Assembly (NCBI GenBank): GCA_028485475.2
Contig: CP144143.1
Span: 62,001-126,000 of the forward strand
Direction of reading: 5' to 3'
Length of the DNA stretch: 64,000 nucleotides
From: Chitinophagaceae bacterium C216
GTDB taxonomy: Bacteria > Bacteroidota > Bacteroidia > Chitinophagales > Chitinophagaceae
Position numbers and translations under genes: made by a program. Within the stretch, counting starts at the first letter, position 1, and each line of letters begins with the position of its first letter. Below the pieces are notes generated by a model that saw nothing but the letters and a program-made list of their open reading frames with translations, was not told the origin of the DNA and ran no database searches. Positions 9,821 to 18,847 of the stretch are shown here, in pieces.

Positions 9821-10146
9821 GAGTCGCTTCTCTAAACAATAAAACATAAAAAACATAATTTACCTGTCTCATTTTGCTGCCAACACGTCTAGCACGGCAA
9901 AACAAACATTAACAGCAAAACATGAGTTTTGTTTAACTCCCTAACAATTAACCAAGTACTTTTTCAGAAGGCAAGAAAACGCTGGTGGTGGAGATAATAG
10001 GCTTAGACGCCCTTTTGGCTCCGATATTGCGCCCTGCAAAATATTTTCTCTACGACCTGCAAAGAGGGCTAATGATGATCATTACATCCTTTGCACCTAC
10101 ACCGGGGCGAATATTTAACACAGTTTTCGTTAAATTGTTCAAAATA
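9821..10146. promoter_or_regulatory. Gap between thrS and the efflux operon; contains a short palindrome
   Basis: About 325 bases without a convincing gene. The only clear structure is CAAAAC-ATGA-GTTTTG at 9916-9931, about 95 bases upstream of the tolC-family start. It could be an operator for the efflux operon, but no regulator is encoded nearby. A 29-codon plus-strand frame at the right end runs into the thrS terminator and is not credible. Confidence 0.3.
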
Positions 10147-10173
10147 ATAGCCCGGTATTAAATACCGGGCTAT
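10147..10173 (-). terminator. thrS terminator
   Basis: Perfect 12-bp stem (ATAGCCCGGTAT / ATACCGGGCTAT) with a TAA loop, 5 bases after the thrS stop. On the minus strand it is followed by TATTTTG, a weak T-tract. Confidence 0.7.
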
Positions 10174-10178
10174 ATGCA

Positions 10179-12116
10179 TTAGTTGTTGCGCTTTTCTTTT
10201 ATTTCAATGAGAATTTCGTTCATGAATGCTTCTACACTTTTTGCTCCCGCATCTCCTTTACCTTGTCTACGTACAGATACTTTATTCTCACTCATTTCTT
10301 TTTCACCTACAATGAGCATGTAAGGCACTTTGTACAATTCGGTATCACGAATCTTTTTACCAATCTTTTCATTGCGGTCGTCTACTTCGGCCCGTACGCC
10401 AGCAGCCCTTAATTTGCCTTGTACCTCCTGTGCATAGGGAAGGAATTTGTCACTAATGGGTAACACTTTTACTTGCACGGGGGCCAGCCACACCGGAAAC
10501 TTTCCTGCATAATGCTCCAGCAGGAAGCCAATGAAACGTTCGTGAGTACCCAGCGGTGCACGATGTATAATCAACGGCACTTCCGGTTCGTTATTCTGAT
10601 TGGTAAATGTAAGATTGAATCTGCGTCCTTGCGCGAAGTCTACCTGATTGGTAGCTAAGGTAAACTCCCGTCCGATGGCACTCCAAATCTGTACATCAAT
10701 TTTAGGACCATAGAAAGCACCCTCACCTTTCACTTCAACATAAGGAATATTGCTTTCTATAAGCACGTTACGAACAAGCTCTTCTGTTTCCTTCCAGAGT
10801 TCAGGCTCGTTGATGTACTTCTGTCCAAGCTTTTCAGGATCGTGAAGGCTCAGTCGCATCACATACTTTTCAATACCGAATATCTTAAAATACTTCAGAT
10901 ACATATCGTTTACCGCACGAAACTCATCAGCAAACTGTTCTTTGGTACAATAGATATGTGCATCGTTCATGTGCAGACAACGCACGCGCATCAGTCCGAA
11001 TAATTCTCCGCTTTGCTCATAGCGATAGCAGGTACCATACTCTGCAATACGATACGGTAAATCACGATAGCTTTTAGGCTCCGAAGCAAAAATGCGGTGG
11101 TGATGCGGACAGTTCATGGCTTTTAGATAGTATCGCTCCCCATCTAGTTCCATGGGTGGATACATACTATCGGCATAATAAGGCAGGTGACCACTAGTCA
11201 AGTACATGCTTTCCTTAGCGATATGAGGGGTCACTACTCTTTTATAGCCGGCTGCTTCTTCAGTTTCTTTAGCCAGCTTTTCGAGCTCCTCAATAATTAT
11301 GGTTCCATTTGGTAACCATAAGGGTAATCCTTGTCCCACCATTTCATCCATGGTGAAGATGCCCAGCTCTTTTCCTAGCTTGCGGTGGTCGCGCTTTTTA
11401 GCTTCTTCCAGCATGGCTAGGTATTCATCCAATTCTTTCTGATTGGGGAATGTAATACCATATACACGAGTAAGCATCTTATTCTTCTCATCCCCCTTCC
11501 AGTATGCACCGGAAACATTGGTAAGCTTAATGGCTTTAATAAAGCCTGTATGCGGTATATGCGGTCCTCTACACAAATCGGTAAAATTACCTTGTGTATA
11601 GAAGGTGATTTCGCCATCGTTCAGATTGCCAATCAGATCTAGCTTATATTCATCACCTTTTTCGGTAAAATATTTTAAAGCATCTGCTTTAGGGACTTCC
11701 TTACGCACATAAGGACTGTTGGTTTTGGCCAATTCATTCATTTTCTTTTCCAGTGCAGCCAAATCCTCTTCTGACAGTTTTCTGTCGCCCAAATCCATAT
11801 CGTAATAGAACCCTCCTGAATCCAAGGCGGGTCCCACCCAAAACTTCACTCCAGGGAACATAGCTTCCACGGCTTCTGCCATAAGGTGTGCCGAAGAGTG
11901 CCAGAAAGTTTTTTTACCATCCGTATCGTCCCACGTCAGTAACAGCAACTCCGCATCATTATTAATTGGGCGTGTTGCATCCCATACTTCACCATTAACT
12001 TTAGCTGCAAGCACCTTGCGTGCCAATCCTTCTGATATAGATTTAGCTATATCCAGCGCGGTTATTCCCGCCTCAAATTCTTTCTTGGCACCATCCGGAA
12101 AAGTGATTGTAATCAT
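10179..12116 (-). CDS. thrS: Threonine--tRNA ligase
   Basis: Charges tRNA-Thr with threonine and edits mis-charged serine. At 645 residues it has the full bacterial layout: TGS domain (1-60, MITITFPDGAKKEFEAG), editing domain with HSSAH near residue 75 and a Cys/His pair in the DLCRGPHIP segment, class II core with the zinc Cys/His motif MNCPHHHRIF and motif 3 around APLGTHERFIGFLLEHY, and the anticodon-binding domain (PVQVKVLPISD onward). Start: ATG at 12116. The next genes downstream on this strand are the efflux operon and then infC. Confidence 0.97.
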   Translation of the reverse strand: MITITFPDGAKKEFEAGITALDIAKSISEGLARKVLAAKVNGEVWDATRPINNDAELLLLTWDDTDGKKTFWHSSAHLMAEAVEAMFPGVKFWVGPALDSGGFYYDMDLGDRKLSEEDLAALEKKMNELAKTNSPYVRKEVPKADALKYFTEKGDEYKLDLIGNLNDGEITFYTQGNFTDLCRGPHIPHTGFIKAIKLTNVSGAYWKGDEKNKMLTRVYGITFPNQKELDEYLAMLEEAKKRDHRKLGKELGIFTMDEMVGQGLPLWLPNGTIIIEELEKLAKETEEAAGYKRVVTPHIAKESMYLTSGHLPYYADSMYPPMELDGERYYLKAMNCPHHHRIFASEPKSYRDLPYRIAEYGTCYRYEQSGELFGLMRVRCLHMNDAHIYCTKEQFADEFRAVNDMYLKYFKIFGIEKYVMRLSLHDPEKLGQKYINEPELWKETEELVRNVLIESNIPYVEVKGEGAFYGPKIDVQIWSAIGREFTLATNQVDFAQGRRFNLTFTNQNNEPEVPLIIHRAPLGTHERFIGFLLEHYAGKFPVWLAPVQVKVLPISDKFLPYAQEVQGKLRAAGVRAEVDDRNEKIGKKIRDTELYKVPYMLIVGEKEMSENKVSVRRQGKGDAGAKSVEAFMNEILIEIKEKRNN

Positions 12117-12334
12117 AACCTGCGATATCAGTTTTTAAAAAAGTTTGCTAAAATACTAAAACTATTTGGCAAGCGGCTGGATTTTTAGAGATTTGAAGAT
12201 ATCCCCTTTTTCTGGAGAACATTTTATGAGAAGTAAATTAAAAAAATACCATAGTCTTCAGCTATTTCTTTTCGCTTGAAGGCAAATCTGGCATGATTTT
12301 GTCAATACAAAAAAGAACGACTCAATTAAACATC

Positions 12335-13027
12335 ATGAAAAAACTCCTCTACCCCGCAATGCTATTATTATGCTTGCCCATTGCGGTCATAGCACAACAA
12401 CGTGGATTTGCCATCAGCGATAAAGTGATGATTGGCCATAGCTGGACGGTGGGTAATCGTAGTGATGCTTTTAAGCGAGCTTTTCATCCCACTGTACAGG
12501 TGGGACGTTCGGCACTGTTCAATGTAAGCGACAATGTAGGAATAGGAATAGGTAGCTTTTTTAGTACAGAAGGTTTTACATTTAAATCAGACAATAATAC
12601 AGAAGGGGGCAAAGCCGTACAGCGTATGAATTATATACGCCTTCCGCTGAATGCCATTTTTACTTTCGGGGATCAGGCAAATAGGGTCAGACCTCGAATA
12701 GGTATTGGTGGCTCAGTAGGATTTCTGGTGGGTGGTAAAAGCTACTTGCTGGACGAAGATGAAGAAGCCTTTGTCGGATTCAAAACCACAAAAATTATGA
12801 GCACAAAAGTAGATGCTGGAGCTAGTGGTTTGTTAGGGGTTACTATTAGAATCACCAACGGGCTATACGTCAATCATGATATCAGCTACTATCACGGGTT
12901 AGTAGAAAACAAATATGAAGACGATGCCGCCTCTTCTTTCACTCATCGCAATATTGGTGTGAGTATGGGCTTTACTATCACTCCTGAGGCTATCAAGAGC
13001 TGGAAAAGTAAAATGAAACATCATTAA
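12335..13027 (+). CDS. Outer-membrane beta-barrel protein (porin-like), function unknown
   Basis: A 230-residue exported protein. Signal peptide MKKLLYPAMLLLCLPIAVIA with cleavage before QQRG, then alternating Gly/aromatic beta-strands (VGIGIGSFFSTEGF, IRLPLNAIFTFG, PRIGIGGSVGFLVGG, LYVNHDISYYHGL) ending near NIGVSMGFTIT. The pattern fits an 8-10-strand barrel of the outer-membrane beta-barrel family common in Bacteroidota. An upstream in-frame ATG exists at 12293, but the signal peptide fixes the start at 12335. It is a single gene, convergent with smc. Confidence 0.75.
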   Translation: MKKLLYPAMLLLCLPIAVIAQQRGFAISDKVMIGHSWTVGNRSDAFKRAFHPTVQVGRSALFNVSDNVGIGIGSFFSTEGFTFKSDNNTEGGKAVQRMNYIRLPLNAIFTFGDQANRVRPRIGIGGSVGFLVGGKSYLLDEDEEAFVGFKTTKIMSTKVDAGASGLLGVTIRITNGLYVNHDISYYHGLVENKYEDDAASSFTHRNIGVSMGFTITPEAIKSWKSKMKHH

Positions 13028-13069
13028 CTAAAACTTCTTACCATATACTTACTTATCCATGAAAATTCA

Positions 13070-13099
13070 AAAAGCCGCCATATGATAATAGGCGGCTTT
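13070..13099. terminator. Bidirectional terminator between the barrel protein gene and smc
   Basis: AAAGCCGCC and GGCGGCTTT pair around a 12-base loop. T-rich runs flank it on both strands, so it can serve the two convergent genes. Confidence 0.78.
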
Positions 13100-13153
13100 A
13101 TTCTTTTAATCTATAGCTAGACAAACAAAAAACAATTTTCTCATCATCACATA

Positions 13154-16100
13154 CTACCCTGCCTCAGCCAAACTCCTGAAGTCTACACTCACCAACTTAC
13201 TTACCCCAGGCTCCTGCATGGTTACACCATATATCACATCAACGGCACTCATAGTAGTTTTATTGTGCGTTACTATAATAAATTGCGAGTTGTTACTGAA
13301 TTCACGGATCATATTGGTAAACTTACCCACATTGGCATCGTCCAGTGGAGCATCCACCTCATCCAGAATACAGAATGGAGCCGGTTTGATAAGATAAATG
13401 GCAAAGAGCAGTGCGGTAGCAGTTAGGGTTCTTTCTCCTCCGCTCAGCTGCGTTAAGGATGTAGGTCTTTTACCCTTAGGCTTTGCAATAACATCAATAC
13501 CTGTTTCGGCTAGGTTATCCGGATCTTCAAGAACCAAATCGCACTGGTCATCTTCAGTAAACAACGATTTAAATACCTTTTTAAAGTTTTCACGCACCTG
13601 ATTGAAAGTATCCAGAAATTTCTGATTGGCGGTAGACTCTACCTCCTCAATTGTTTTTAATAAACTCTCTTTGGCATTAATGAGGTCGTTCTTTTGTTCT
13701 ACGATAAACTCATAGCGCTTTTTCATCTCGGTGAAAGCCTCAATAGCTGTGGGGTTTACTTCACCCAGATTTTCGAGACGTTTCTTCAGCCTATCGGCTT
13801 TTTCTTGCAGCTCATCTGCACTGATTTCGGTAGTACGTGCCTCGTCCAGTATGTCCTCCAGCTGAATTTTGAACTCTACATTCAAGCGCTCCTTTGTTCC
13901 TGCTAGTTGTAATTTCAACTCATTCAGCTTATCTTTTATAGCAATCAGCAAATGCTCTGCCTGTTCTTTTTCCTTAGCCTTCTGCCGCAGTTCGCTTTCT
14001 TTTTCATTTAGCTGATTGCGCAAACTGTAATAAGCTTGATCTGCATCATCCAGCACCTTTTTATCTTCTTCTCGTGCCTGCATTAACTGTTGCAGCTCTT
14101 CTTCAACAGCTACTAATGCAGCTTCATTCTGAGCGATGTCCTCGTTGGTACCGGCAAGCTGTTGCGTGCTTTGTTCTATTTGCTTTTCCAGCTCTTCAAG
14201 CTGATTGCATTTAAATGTCAGCTCCTGCTTAAGAGCATTGATTTTACTTTGCTGACGTGTAACATTCAGATTAAACTCATTGTAGTAGCTCAGTGCTTCT
14301 TCATGGGCGCCTTGTGCAGAACGAAAAGCTTCTTCTGTTTCAGAAAGCTTATTGGCATTTTGCTGTAGCATTTCATTGTACTCCTGCAGTTCGCGGCGCA
14401 CACTCTCCACCGAAGCTTGGGTTTGCTGCAATTGCTCATTCAGGTCGTCCAGTCTGTTGCGGGCTGCACTCTGCTGTGCCTGAATATTCTCCATTTTATT
14501 TTGAAGAGAGAACACCTGGTTCGATAGTTCCTGTATAGCTTTTTCGGTTTCCTTTATGGCGTTTTCTCTCAAATCCTCGTTAAAAGCAATTACCTCATTG
14601 TGTTTTGTCTGAATTTTTGTTTTCAGCTCTTGCACTACTGCTTCCTGTGCAGCAATATCTTGCTGTAGTTTTTCGAGATTTTTTGCGCGTCCGATTTTCT
14701 TTCCTTCAATCAACCCCACGCTTCCTCCGGTAAGTGTATGCTTACCTTTTACATAACGACCACTCTTTTCAATCACAATAAAGCCGTTGGAATTGTTCAA
14801 AGCCTCCTCGCCTTCTGCTATAAATACATTACCTAGAAGGTGTCTGGCAAGATTACTATACTTTTCATCCACCTCTACAACACTTAAAGCCGGAATAGCA
14901 TTTTCCAATGTATGCGTAGGGGATCCGCTAACTGCCTCATGAATTTTATCTAGTATGAAGAAGTTGGCTTTGCCTTTTTTATGATTATCCAGCAGATGCA
15001 CGGCTTCCATTCCCTGCTGTAGGTTTTCCACAATATAGTAGTTCAGATATGGTTCCAGTACATTTTCGAGAGCTGTACGGTATTCTTCTTTTACATAGAT
15101 AATATCCGATAATATCGGAGCATTGTAATTCCAATCTTTATTGCGATGCAGGAACTTCACGCTTTCCGGATAGCCCTCCATGGAATCAATCATGCTCTTC
15201 AACAAATCATGCTCATTCTTTTTGGCATCCAGCTTACGGGTTTCTTCGGCTAGTTCATTACGCAACGCATCCAATATTTGCTGGGTTTGCAGAATTTGTT
15301 CCTTTGTATACTCATAATGCGCCTGCAACTGTTCCAACGATTGTTTTTGCTCGCTGAGCAATTGTTCTTTTTGTAATTTTTCCGCCTCGAGGGTCTCAAA
15401 TGTAGCTGCACGCTGTTCTATCTCTTGCTCAATTTGCTGTATGGTGTGCTGCAGGTTCTGAATAGAAGTATCGGCGATAGCTACTTTCTTCTCCGCATCA
15501 AATTGGCTGCGCTGTATTTGTTGATTCTCTAGGCGCATTTCATCAAGTGCATTACGCCTTGAATCCAGTACCCCGCGTTTCTCTTCTACTTCTGTTTTAT
15601 AATTTTCCAGCTGCTCTACCAAACCTTGATAGGCTTTTTCTTCTTCTGCTATCTGTTGCTCGGTAAAAACAATGCTTTCTCTGATACCTTTTAACTGGGC
15701 ATCGGATTTATCCAGAAATTCTTGTAAGCTGTTTTGTTTTTCCTTAAGATATTGCAGACGCTGTACCGCCAGATTTCTGTCGCCTTCCTTGGTGCGTACT
15801 TTTTGCTGCAACTCATTAAAAGCATGCTGCATACTTTGCAATGCGCGCTCTTTCTCTACAAAAGCGTCTTTCTCCTCCTGCAATGCGGCTTCCTGGGCCT
15901 GCAGCTCAGCTTCCAGTTGTTGTACTTTTTCGCTCTCAACCTCTTGCTGCTCGGTCAGTTCCTTATAAGTAAGATTAAAACCTTCTAGTGCCGCTTTAGC
16001 CAACTCAATGCTCACCTCACGATATTCCTTTTTGATTTCGTGATATTTTTCAGCTTTTTTAGCTTGGCTCTCGAGCGCTTTGAGCTGGTTGTTGATTTCG

Positions 16101-16687
16101 AAAAGTAGGTCTTCGATACGATTCAAATCCTGCTCAGTAGCATCTAACTTTTGTTTAGCCTCTTTTTTTCGGGTTTTATAGATAGAAATACCTGCAGCCT
16201 GCTCCAGCATTTTGCGGCGGCTGTTATCCTTATCACGGATCAGATCATCCACCATATCCAATGCTATGATGGCATAGGAATCGGTACTGATCCCTGTGTC
16301 CATAAACAGGTTTTGAATATCTCTTAAACGACATTGTACGTCGTTCAGACGGTATTCACTTTCGCCGCTTTTATAAAATTTACGGGTAATACGAACCGTA
16401 TTAAATTCGGTAGGTAAGAGGTTTTTTGTGTTCTCAAAAGTGAGGCTCACCTCAGCCACACCACTAGCAGAACGGGTTTTGGAGCCGTTGAAGACCAGAC
16501 TATCGAGGTTTTCACTACGCAAGGCACTAATCTTCTGTTCGCCAATTACCCAACGGATACTATCGACGATATTCGACTTCCCACATCCGTTAGGCCCCAC
16601 AATACCTGTAACATTCTGGTCAAAATTCACGATGGTCTTATCTGCAAAACTCTTAAAACCTTTTATTTCCAGACTCTTTAATCTCAC
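13154..16687 (-). CDS. smc: Chromosome segregation protein SMC
   Basis: ATPase that folds and segregates the chromosome with ScpA/ScpB. The 1,177 residues show an N-terminal ATPase half with Walker A GPNGCGKS at 31-38, a first coiled coil (about 170-500), a hinge (about 510-660, with the Gly-rich TGGSVGLIEGKK segment), a second coiled coil (about 670-1,010), and the C-terminal ATPase half with the signature LSGGERT and Walker B CILDEVDAPLDD. The start is GTG at 16687. A stop lies just upstream and no in-frame ATG precedes the conserved RLKSLEIKGFKSF, so a GTG start is the only reasonable choice. Glu/Gln richness reflects the coiled coil. Confidence 0.97.
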   Translation of the reverse strand: MRLKSLEIKGFKSFADKTIVNFDQNVTGIVGPNGCGKSNIVDSIRWVIGEQKISALRSENLDSLVFNGSKTRSASGVAEVSLTFENTKNLLPTEFNTVRITRKFYKSGESEYRLNDVQCRLRDIQNLFMDTGISTDSYAIIALDMVDDLIRDKDNSRRKMLEQAAGISIYKTRKKEAKQKLDATEQDLNRIEDLLFEINNQLKALESQAKKAEKYHEIKKEYREVSIELAKAALEGFNLTYKELTEQQEVESEKVQQLEAELQAQEAALQEEKDAFVEKERALQSMQHAFNELQQKVRTKEGDRNLAVQRLQYLKEKQNSLQEFLDKSDAQLKGIRESIVFTEQQIAEEEKAYQGLVEQLENYKTEVEEKRGVLDSRRNALDEMRLENQQIQRSQFDAEKKVAIADTSIQNLQHTIQQIEQEIEQRAATFETLEAEKLQKEQLLSEQKQSLEQLQAHYEYTKEQILQTQQILDALRNELAEETRKLDAKKNEHDLLKSMIDSMEGYPESVKFLHRNKDWNYNAPILSDIIYVKEEYRTALENVLEPYLNYYIVENLQQGMEAVHLLDNHKKGKANFFILDKIHEAVSGSPTHTLENAIPALSVVEVDEKYSNLARHLLGNVFIAEGEEALNNSNGFIVIEKSGRYVKGKHTLTGGSVGLIEGKKIGRAKNLEKLQQDIAAQEAVVQELKTKIQTKHNEVIAFNEDLRENAIKETEKAIQELSNQVFSLQNKMENIQAQQSAARNRLDDLNEQLQQTQASVESVRRELQEYNEMLQQNANKLSETEEAFRSAQGAHEEALSYYNEFNLNVTRQQSKINALKQELTFKCNQLEELEKQIEQSTQQLAGTNEDIAQNEAALVAVEEELQQLMQAREEDKKVLDDADQAYYSLRNQLNEKESELRQKAKEKEQAEHLLIAIKDKLNELKLQLAGTKERLNVEFKIQLEDILDEARTTEISADELQEKADRLKKRLENLGEVNPTAIEAFTEMKKRYEFIVEQKNDLINAKESLLKTIEEVESTANQKFLDTFNQVRENFKKVFKSLFTEDDQCDLVLEDPDNLAETGIDVIAKPKGKRPTSLTQLSGGERTLTATALLFAIYLIKPAPFCILDEVDAPLDDANVGKFTNMIREFSNNSQFIIVTHNKTTMSAVDVIYGVTMQEPGVSKLVSVDFRSLAEAG

Positions 16688-16752
16688 GGCTTAAAACGTT
16701 TTTTAATTGTAAGGGCGAATATATACTATGTAACGGTAGCGATTCATTCGTT

Positions 16753-16799
16753 TTATACACAGAAAGCATAGGAAGGTTGTGGAAAAATATTTATCCAAA
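16753..16799. promoter_or_regulatory. Cluster of DnaA-box-like nonamers
   Basis: TTATACACA (16753-16761) matches the DnaA consensus TTATNCACA exactly. TGTGGAAAA (16778-16786, reverse orientation) and TTATCCAAA (16791-16799) each differ at one base. They lie in the gap between smc and the permease gene. This is a motif observation only. Confidence 0.3.
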
Positions 16800-16885
16800 C
16801 GTTAAAAGTTGATAAACAACAGGTAGCGTTTCTACATTTCCATCTGCTTTTGCTGCAGTTTCCCCTAATATATTATAAAAATCCG

Positions 16886-18382
16886 CTAGGCTTTCTGCTT
16901 TTGCATGGCGATGTAATAGAGGGGTACGCCTACCAGTACTATGAGTAATCCCACCAATGAAGTGGTCGGTTTATAAATCAGCAGTCCTAGCGCCATAGTT
17001 CCGGCCATTAATATGTAAATGACAGGAATAACCGGATAACCGAAAGCTTTATAAGGCCTTTCGGCATCGGGACGTTTTTTGCGTAACCTGAATACAGCGA
17101 TAATTGTAAGAATATAAAACACCAGTGTAATAAATACTACATAATCCAGCAGTATTCCGTACTTGCCACTTAGGCAAAGAATGCTAGCCCAGATGCCCTG
17201 AGCCCAGAGTGCCCATTGAGGTACGGCATTTTTATTCAACTGGGCGGCCTGAGGTAAAAATAATTTATCCTGAGCCATCGTATAAAAGACTCTTGCTCCA
17301 GTGAGAATCAATCCATTATTACATCCAAATGTAGAAACCATAATCATTACCGCAATAATAGCCGTACCATATACCCCAAAAATGTTAGATGCTGCCGCTG
17401 TGGCTACACGATCCTGAAGCGGAAATGCAACATTGGGAGTTGCGGATTCGGTAGGGAAGGCAGCAGCAGCTTCCGATGCTTCAGGAAATAAAGGCAATAC
17501 AGCAATGTACATTACATTAGTAAGCACATATACAATGGTAACAATTAGGGTTCCCAGAAAAAGACTCAACCCCACGTTACGTTTAGGATTTTTTATTTCA
17601 CCGGCAATAAAAGTGACGTTTTCCCAGGCCACACTGCTGAATACGGATCCCACCATAGCAGAACTTATCAATCCGATCATTAAGAATATAGAAGCCGGCT
17701 CTTTAAATACCGACCAGCCAATCTGACTGCCCGACTCGTCCCTTACAGGCTCGGTAAACTTAAAATCAAAACCGGTAGCCCAATTGGCATTCCATATATC
17801 GACCTTGGCCGCCATTAGTAGGCCGAATACAATCAATGCAAATAGCGAGAACAATTTAGCAAGCGTAAATATTGACTGAATCAATTTGCCCTCCCGAATA
17901 CCCCGCGTATTTACATAGGTAAGAAAAATAATCAATGCTATAGATACTAGCTGCGCCGGATATAACTTAAACCAATCTCCTATCTGAAAAATAATATTTT
18001 CATCGGCCATAGTAAGCGCTGGAATAAAATAACCGGCAAATTTGCTAAATGCGACTCCTACGGCAGCGATGGTACCCGTCTGTATAACAGAAAAAAAGCT
18101 CCATCCGTACAAAAAACCCGTAAACGGATTGTAAGCCTCCTTAAGATACACGTACTGTCCGCCCGCTTTAGGATACATTGCAGATAACTCCCCATATGTT
18201 ATAGCAGCAAAAACGGTCATGGCACCGGTTAATATCCATAATGCAATCAACCAGCCGGCACTCCCCACATTCCGTACCATGTCGGCTGTTACGATAAAGA
18301 TTCCGGAACCAATCATGGAACCAGCCACAATCATAGTTCCATCAAAAAGGCTTAGAGACTGTTTGAGTTTTTCTGCAGACAT
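16886..18382 (-). CDS. APC-family amino-acid permease
   Basis: A 498-residue integral membrane transporter with about 12 helices. The N-terminal GSMIGSGIFI motif in TM1 is the substrate-binding unwound segment of the amino acid-polyamine-organocation superfamily. The KAGGQYVYLKEAYNP and YGWSF segments, and a C-terminus ending in two hydrophobic helices, are typical of the LAT-like branch. There is an insertion with Ala/Glu-rich sequence near residues 295-330 between helices. Start: ATG at 18382. It stands alone, between smc and a tRNA gene on the other strand. The transported amino acid is not predictable from context. Confidence 0.9.
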   Translation of the reverse strand: MSAEKLKQSLSLFDGTMIVAGSMIGSGIFIVTADMVRNVGSAGWLIALWILTGAMTVFAAITYGELSAMYPKAGGQYVYLKEAYNPFTGFLYGWSFFSVIQTGTIAAVGVAFSKFAGYFIPALTMADENIIFQIGDWFKLYPAQLVSIALIIFLTYVNTRGIREGKLIQSIFTLAKLFSLFALIVFGLLMAAKVDIWNANWATGFDFKFTEPVRDESGSQIGWSVFKEPASIFLMIGLISSAMVGSVFSSVAWENVTFIAGEIKNPKRNVGLSLFLGTLIVTIVYVLTNVMYIAVLPLFPEASEAAAAFPTESATPNVAFPLQDRVATAAASNIFGVYGTAIIAVMIMVSTFGCNNGLILTGARVFYTMAQDKLFLPQAAQLNKNAVPQWALWAQGIWASILCLSGKYGILLDYVVFITLVFYILTIIAVFRLRKKRPDAERPYKAFGYPVIPVIYILMAGTMALGLLIYKPTTSLVGLLIVLVGVPLYYIAMQKQKA

Positions 18383-18520
18383 ATTGAAGATTTGTTATAA
18401 CAGACAAGATAAGATGAAATTACTAAAATCAAAATATTTAAGCCGAATTGTAGGTTCAAAATGCTGTATTACGAGACCTAAAAAACTTTCATTTCAATGT
18501 AAAAATTTTCCCAGATTTTT

Positions 18521-18553
18521 TTTGGAAAGTAGATATTTGTTCCCTTATCTTTG
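18521..18553 (+). promoter_or_regulatory. Promoter of tRNA-Val
   Basis: TTTG (18521-18524) and TATCTTTG (18546-18553) are separated by 21 bases and match the Bacteroidota -33/-7 consensus. Transcription would begin near 18560, about 26 bases before the mature tRNA. Confidence 0.75.
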
Positions 18554-18585
18554 CACTCCCGTTTGAGAGCATGGGATCAGACAAC

Positions 18586-18660
18586 GGGAGTTTAGCTCAG
18601 TTGGTTCAGAGCATCTGCCTTACAAGCAGAGGGTCGGCGGTTCGAGTCCGTCAACTCCCA
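18586..18660 (+). tRNA. tRNA-Val (anticodon UAC)
   Basis: A 75-base cloverleaf: acceptor GGGAGTT/AACTCCC, D-stem GCTC/GAGC, anticodon stem TCTGC/GCAGA around CTTACAA (anticodon TAC), T-stem GGCGG/CCGTC with the TTCGAGT loop, discriminator A. CCA is not encoded. It decodes GUA and other Val codons. It has its own promoter and terminator. Confidence 0.97.
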
Positions 18661-18666
18661 CTCAAA

Positions 18667-18695
18667 AAGCAGCTACAATTTGTAGCTGCTTTTTT
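18667..18695 (+). terminator. Terminator after tRNA-Val
   Basis: AGCAGCTACA and TGTAGCTGCT pair around an ATT loop, followed by TTTTT. It starts a few bases after the tRNA 3' end. Confidence 0.85.
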
Positions 18696-18798
18696 GTTTA
18701 TAATCACACCCCCAAACATCTTGTTTCTTTTATCTCCCTCACTGCATTGCCCTTTACTTCCTACGACATTTTTTACAGCGTTTATGATTAATCATCCA

Positions 18799-18823
18799 AA
18801 ATGTAATAATAATTGTTACATTT
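18799..18823. promoter_or_regulatory. Candidate Rrf2 operator (inverted repeat) overlapping the promoter
   Basis: AAATGTAA-N9-TTACATTT is a perfect 8-bp inverted repeat, 24 bases before the Rrf2 gene start. Its right arm contributes to TACATTTA, one base off the -7 consensus. This geometry suits autorepression. It is inferred, not tested. Confidence 0.5.
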
Positions 18824-18847
18824 AAAAAATTGCAGTATTTTTATCTC

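Noticed and set aside
10067-10162. Plus-strand frame of about 29 codons in the thrS/efflux gap
   Set aside because: It runs into the thrS terminator stem, has no promoter-like box and no recognisable protein features.
15672-15988. Long plus-strand frames inside smc
   Set aside because: Cys- and Ser-rich translations produced by antisense of Gln/Glu-rich coiled-coil codons; no independent support.
16688-16885. Replication origin next to smc
   Set aside because: Only three DnaA-like boxes, no dnaA/dnaN, no AT-rich unwinding repeats; kept as a low-interest motif cluster only.
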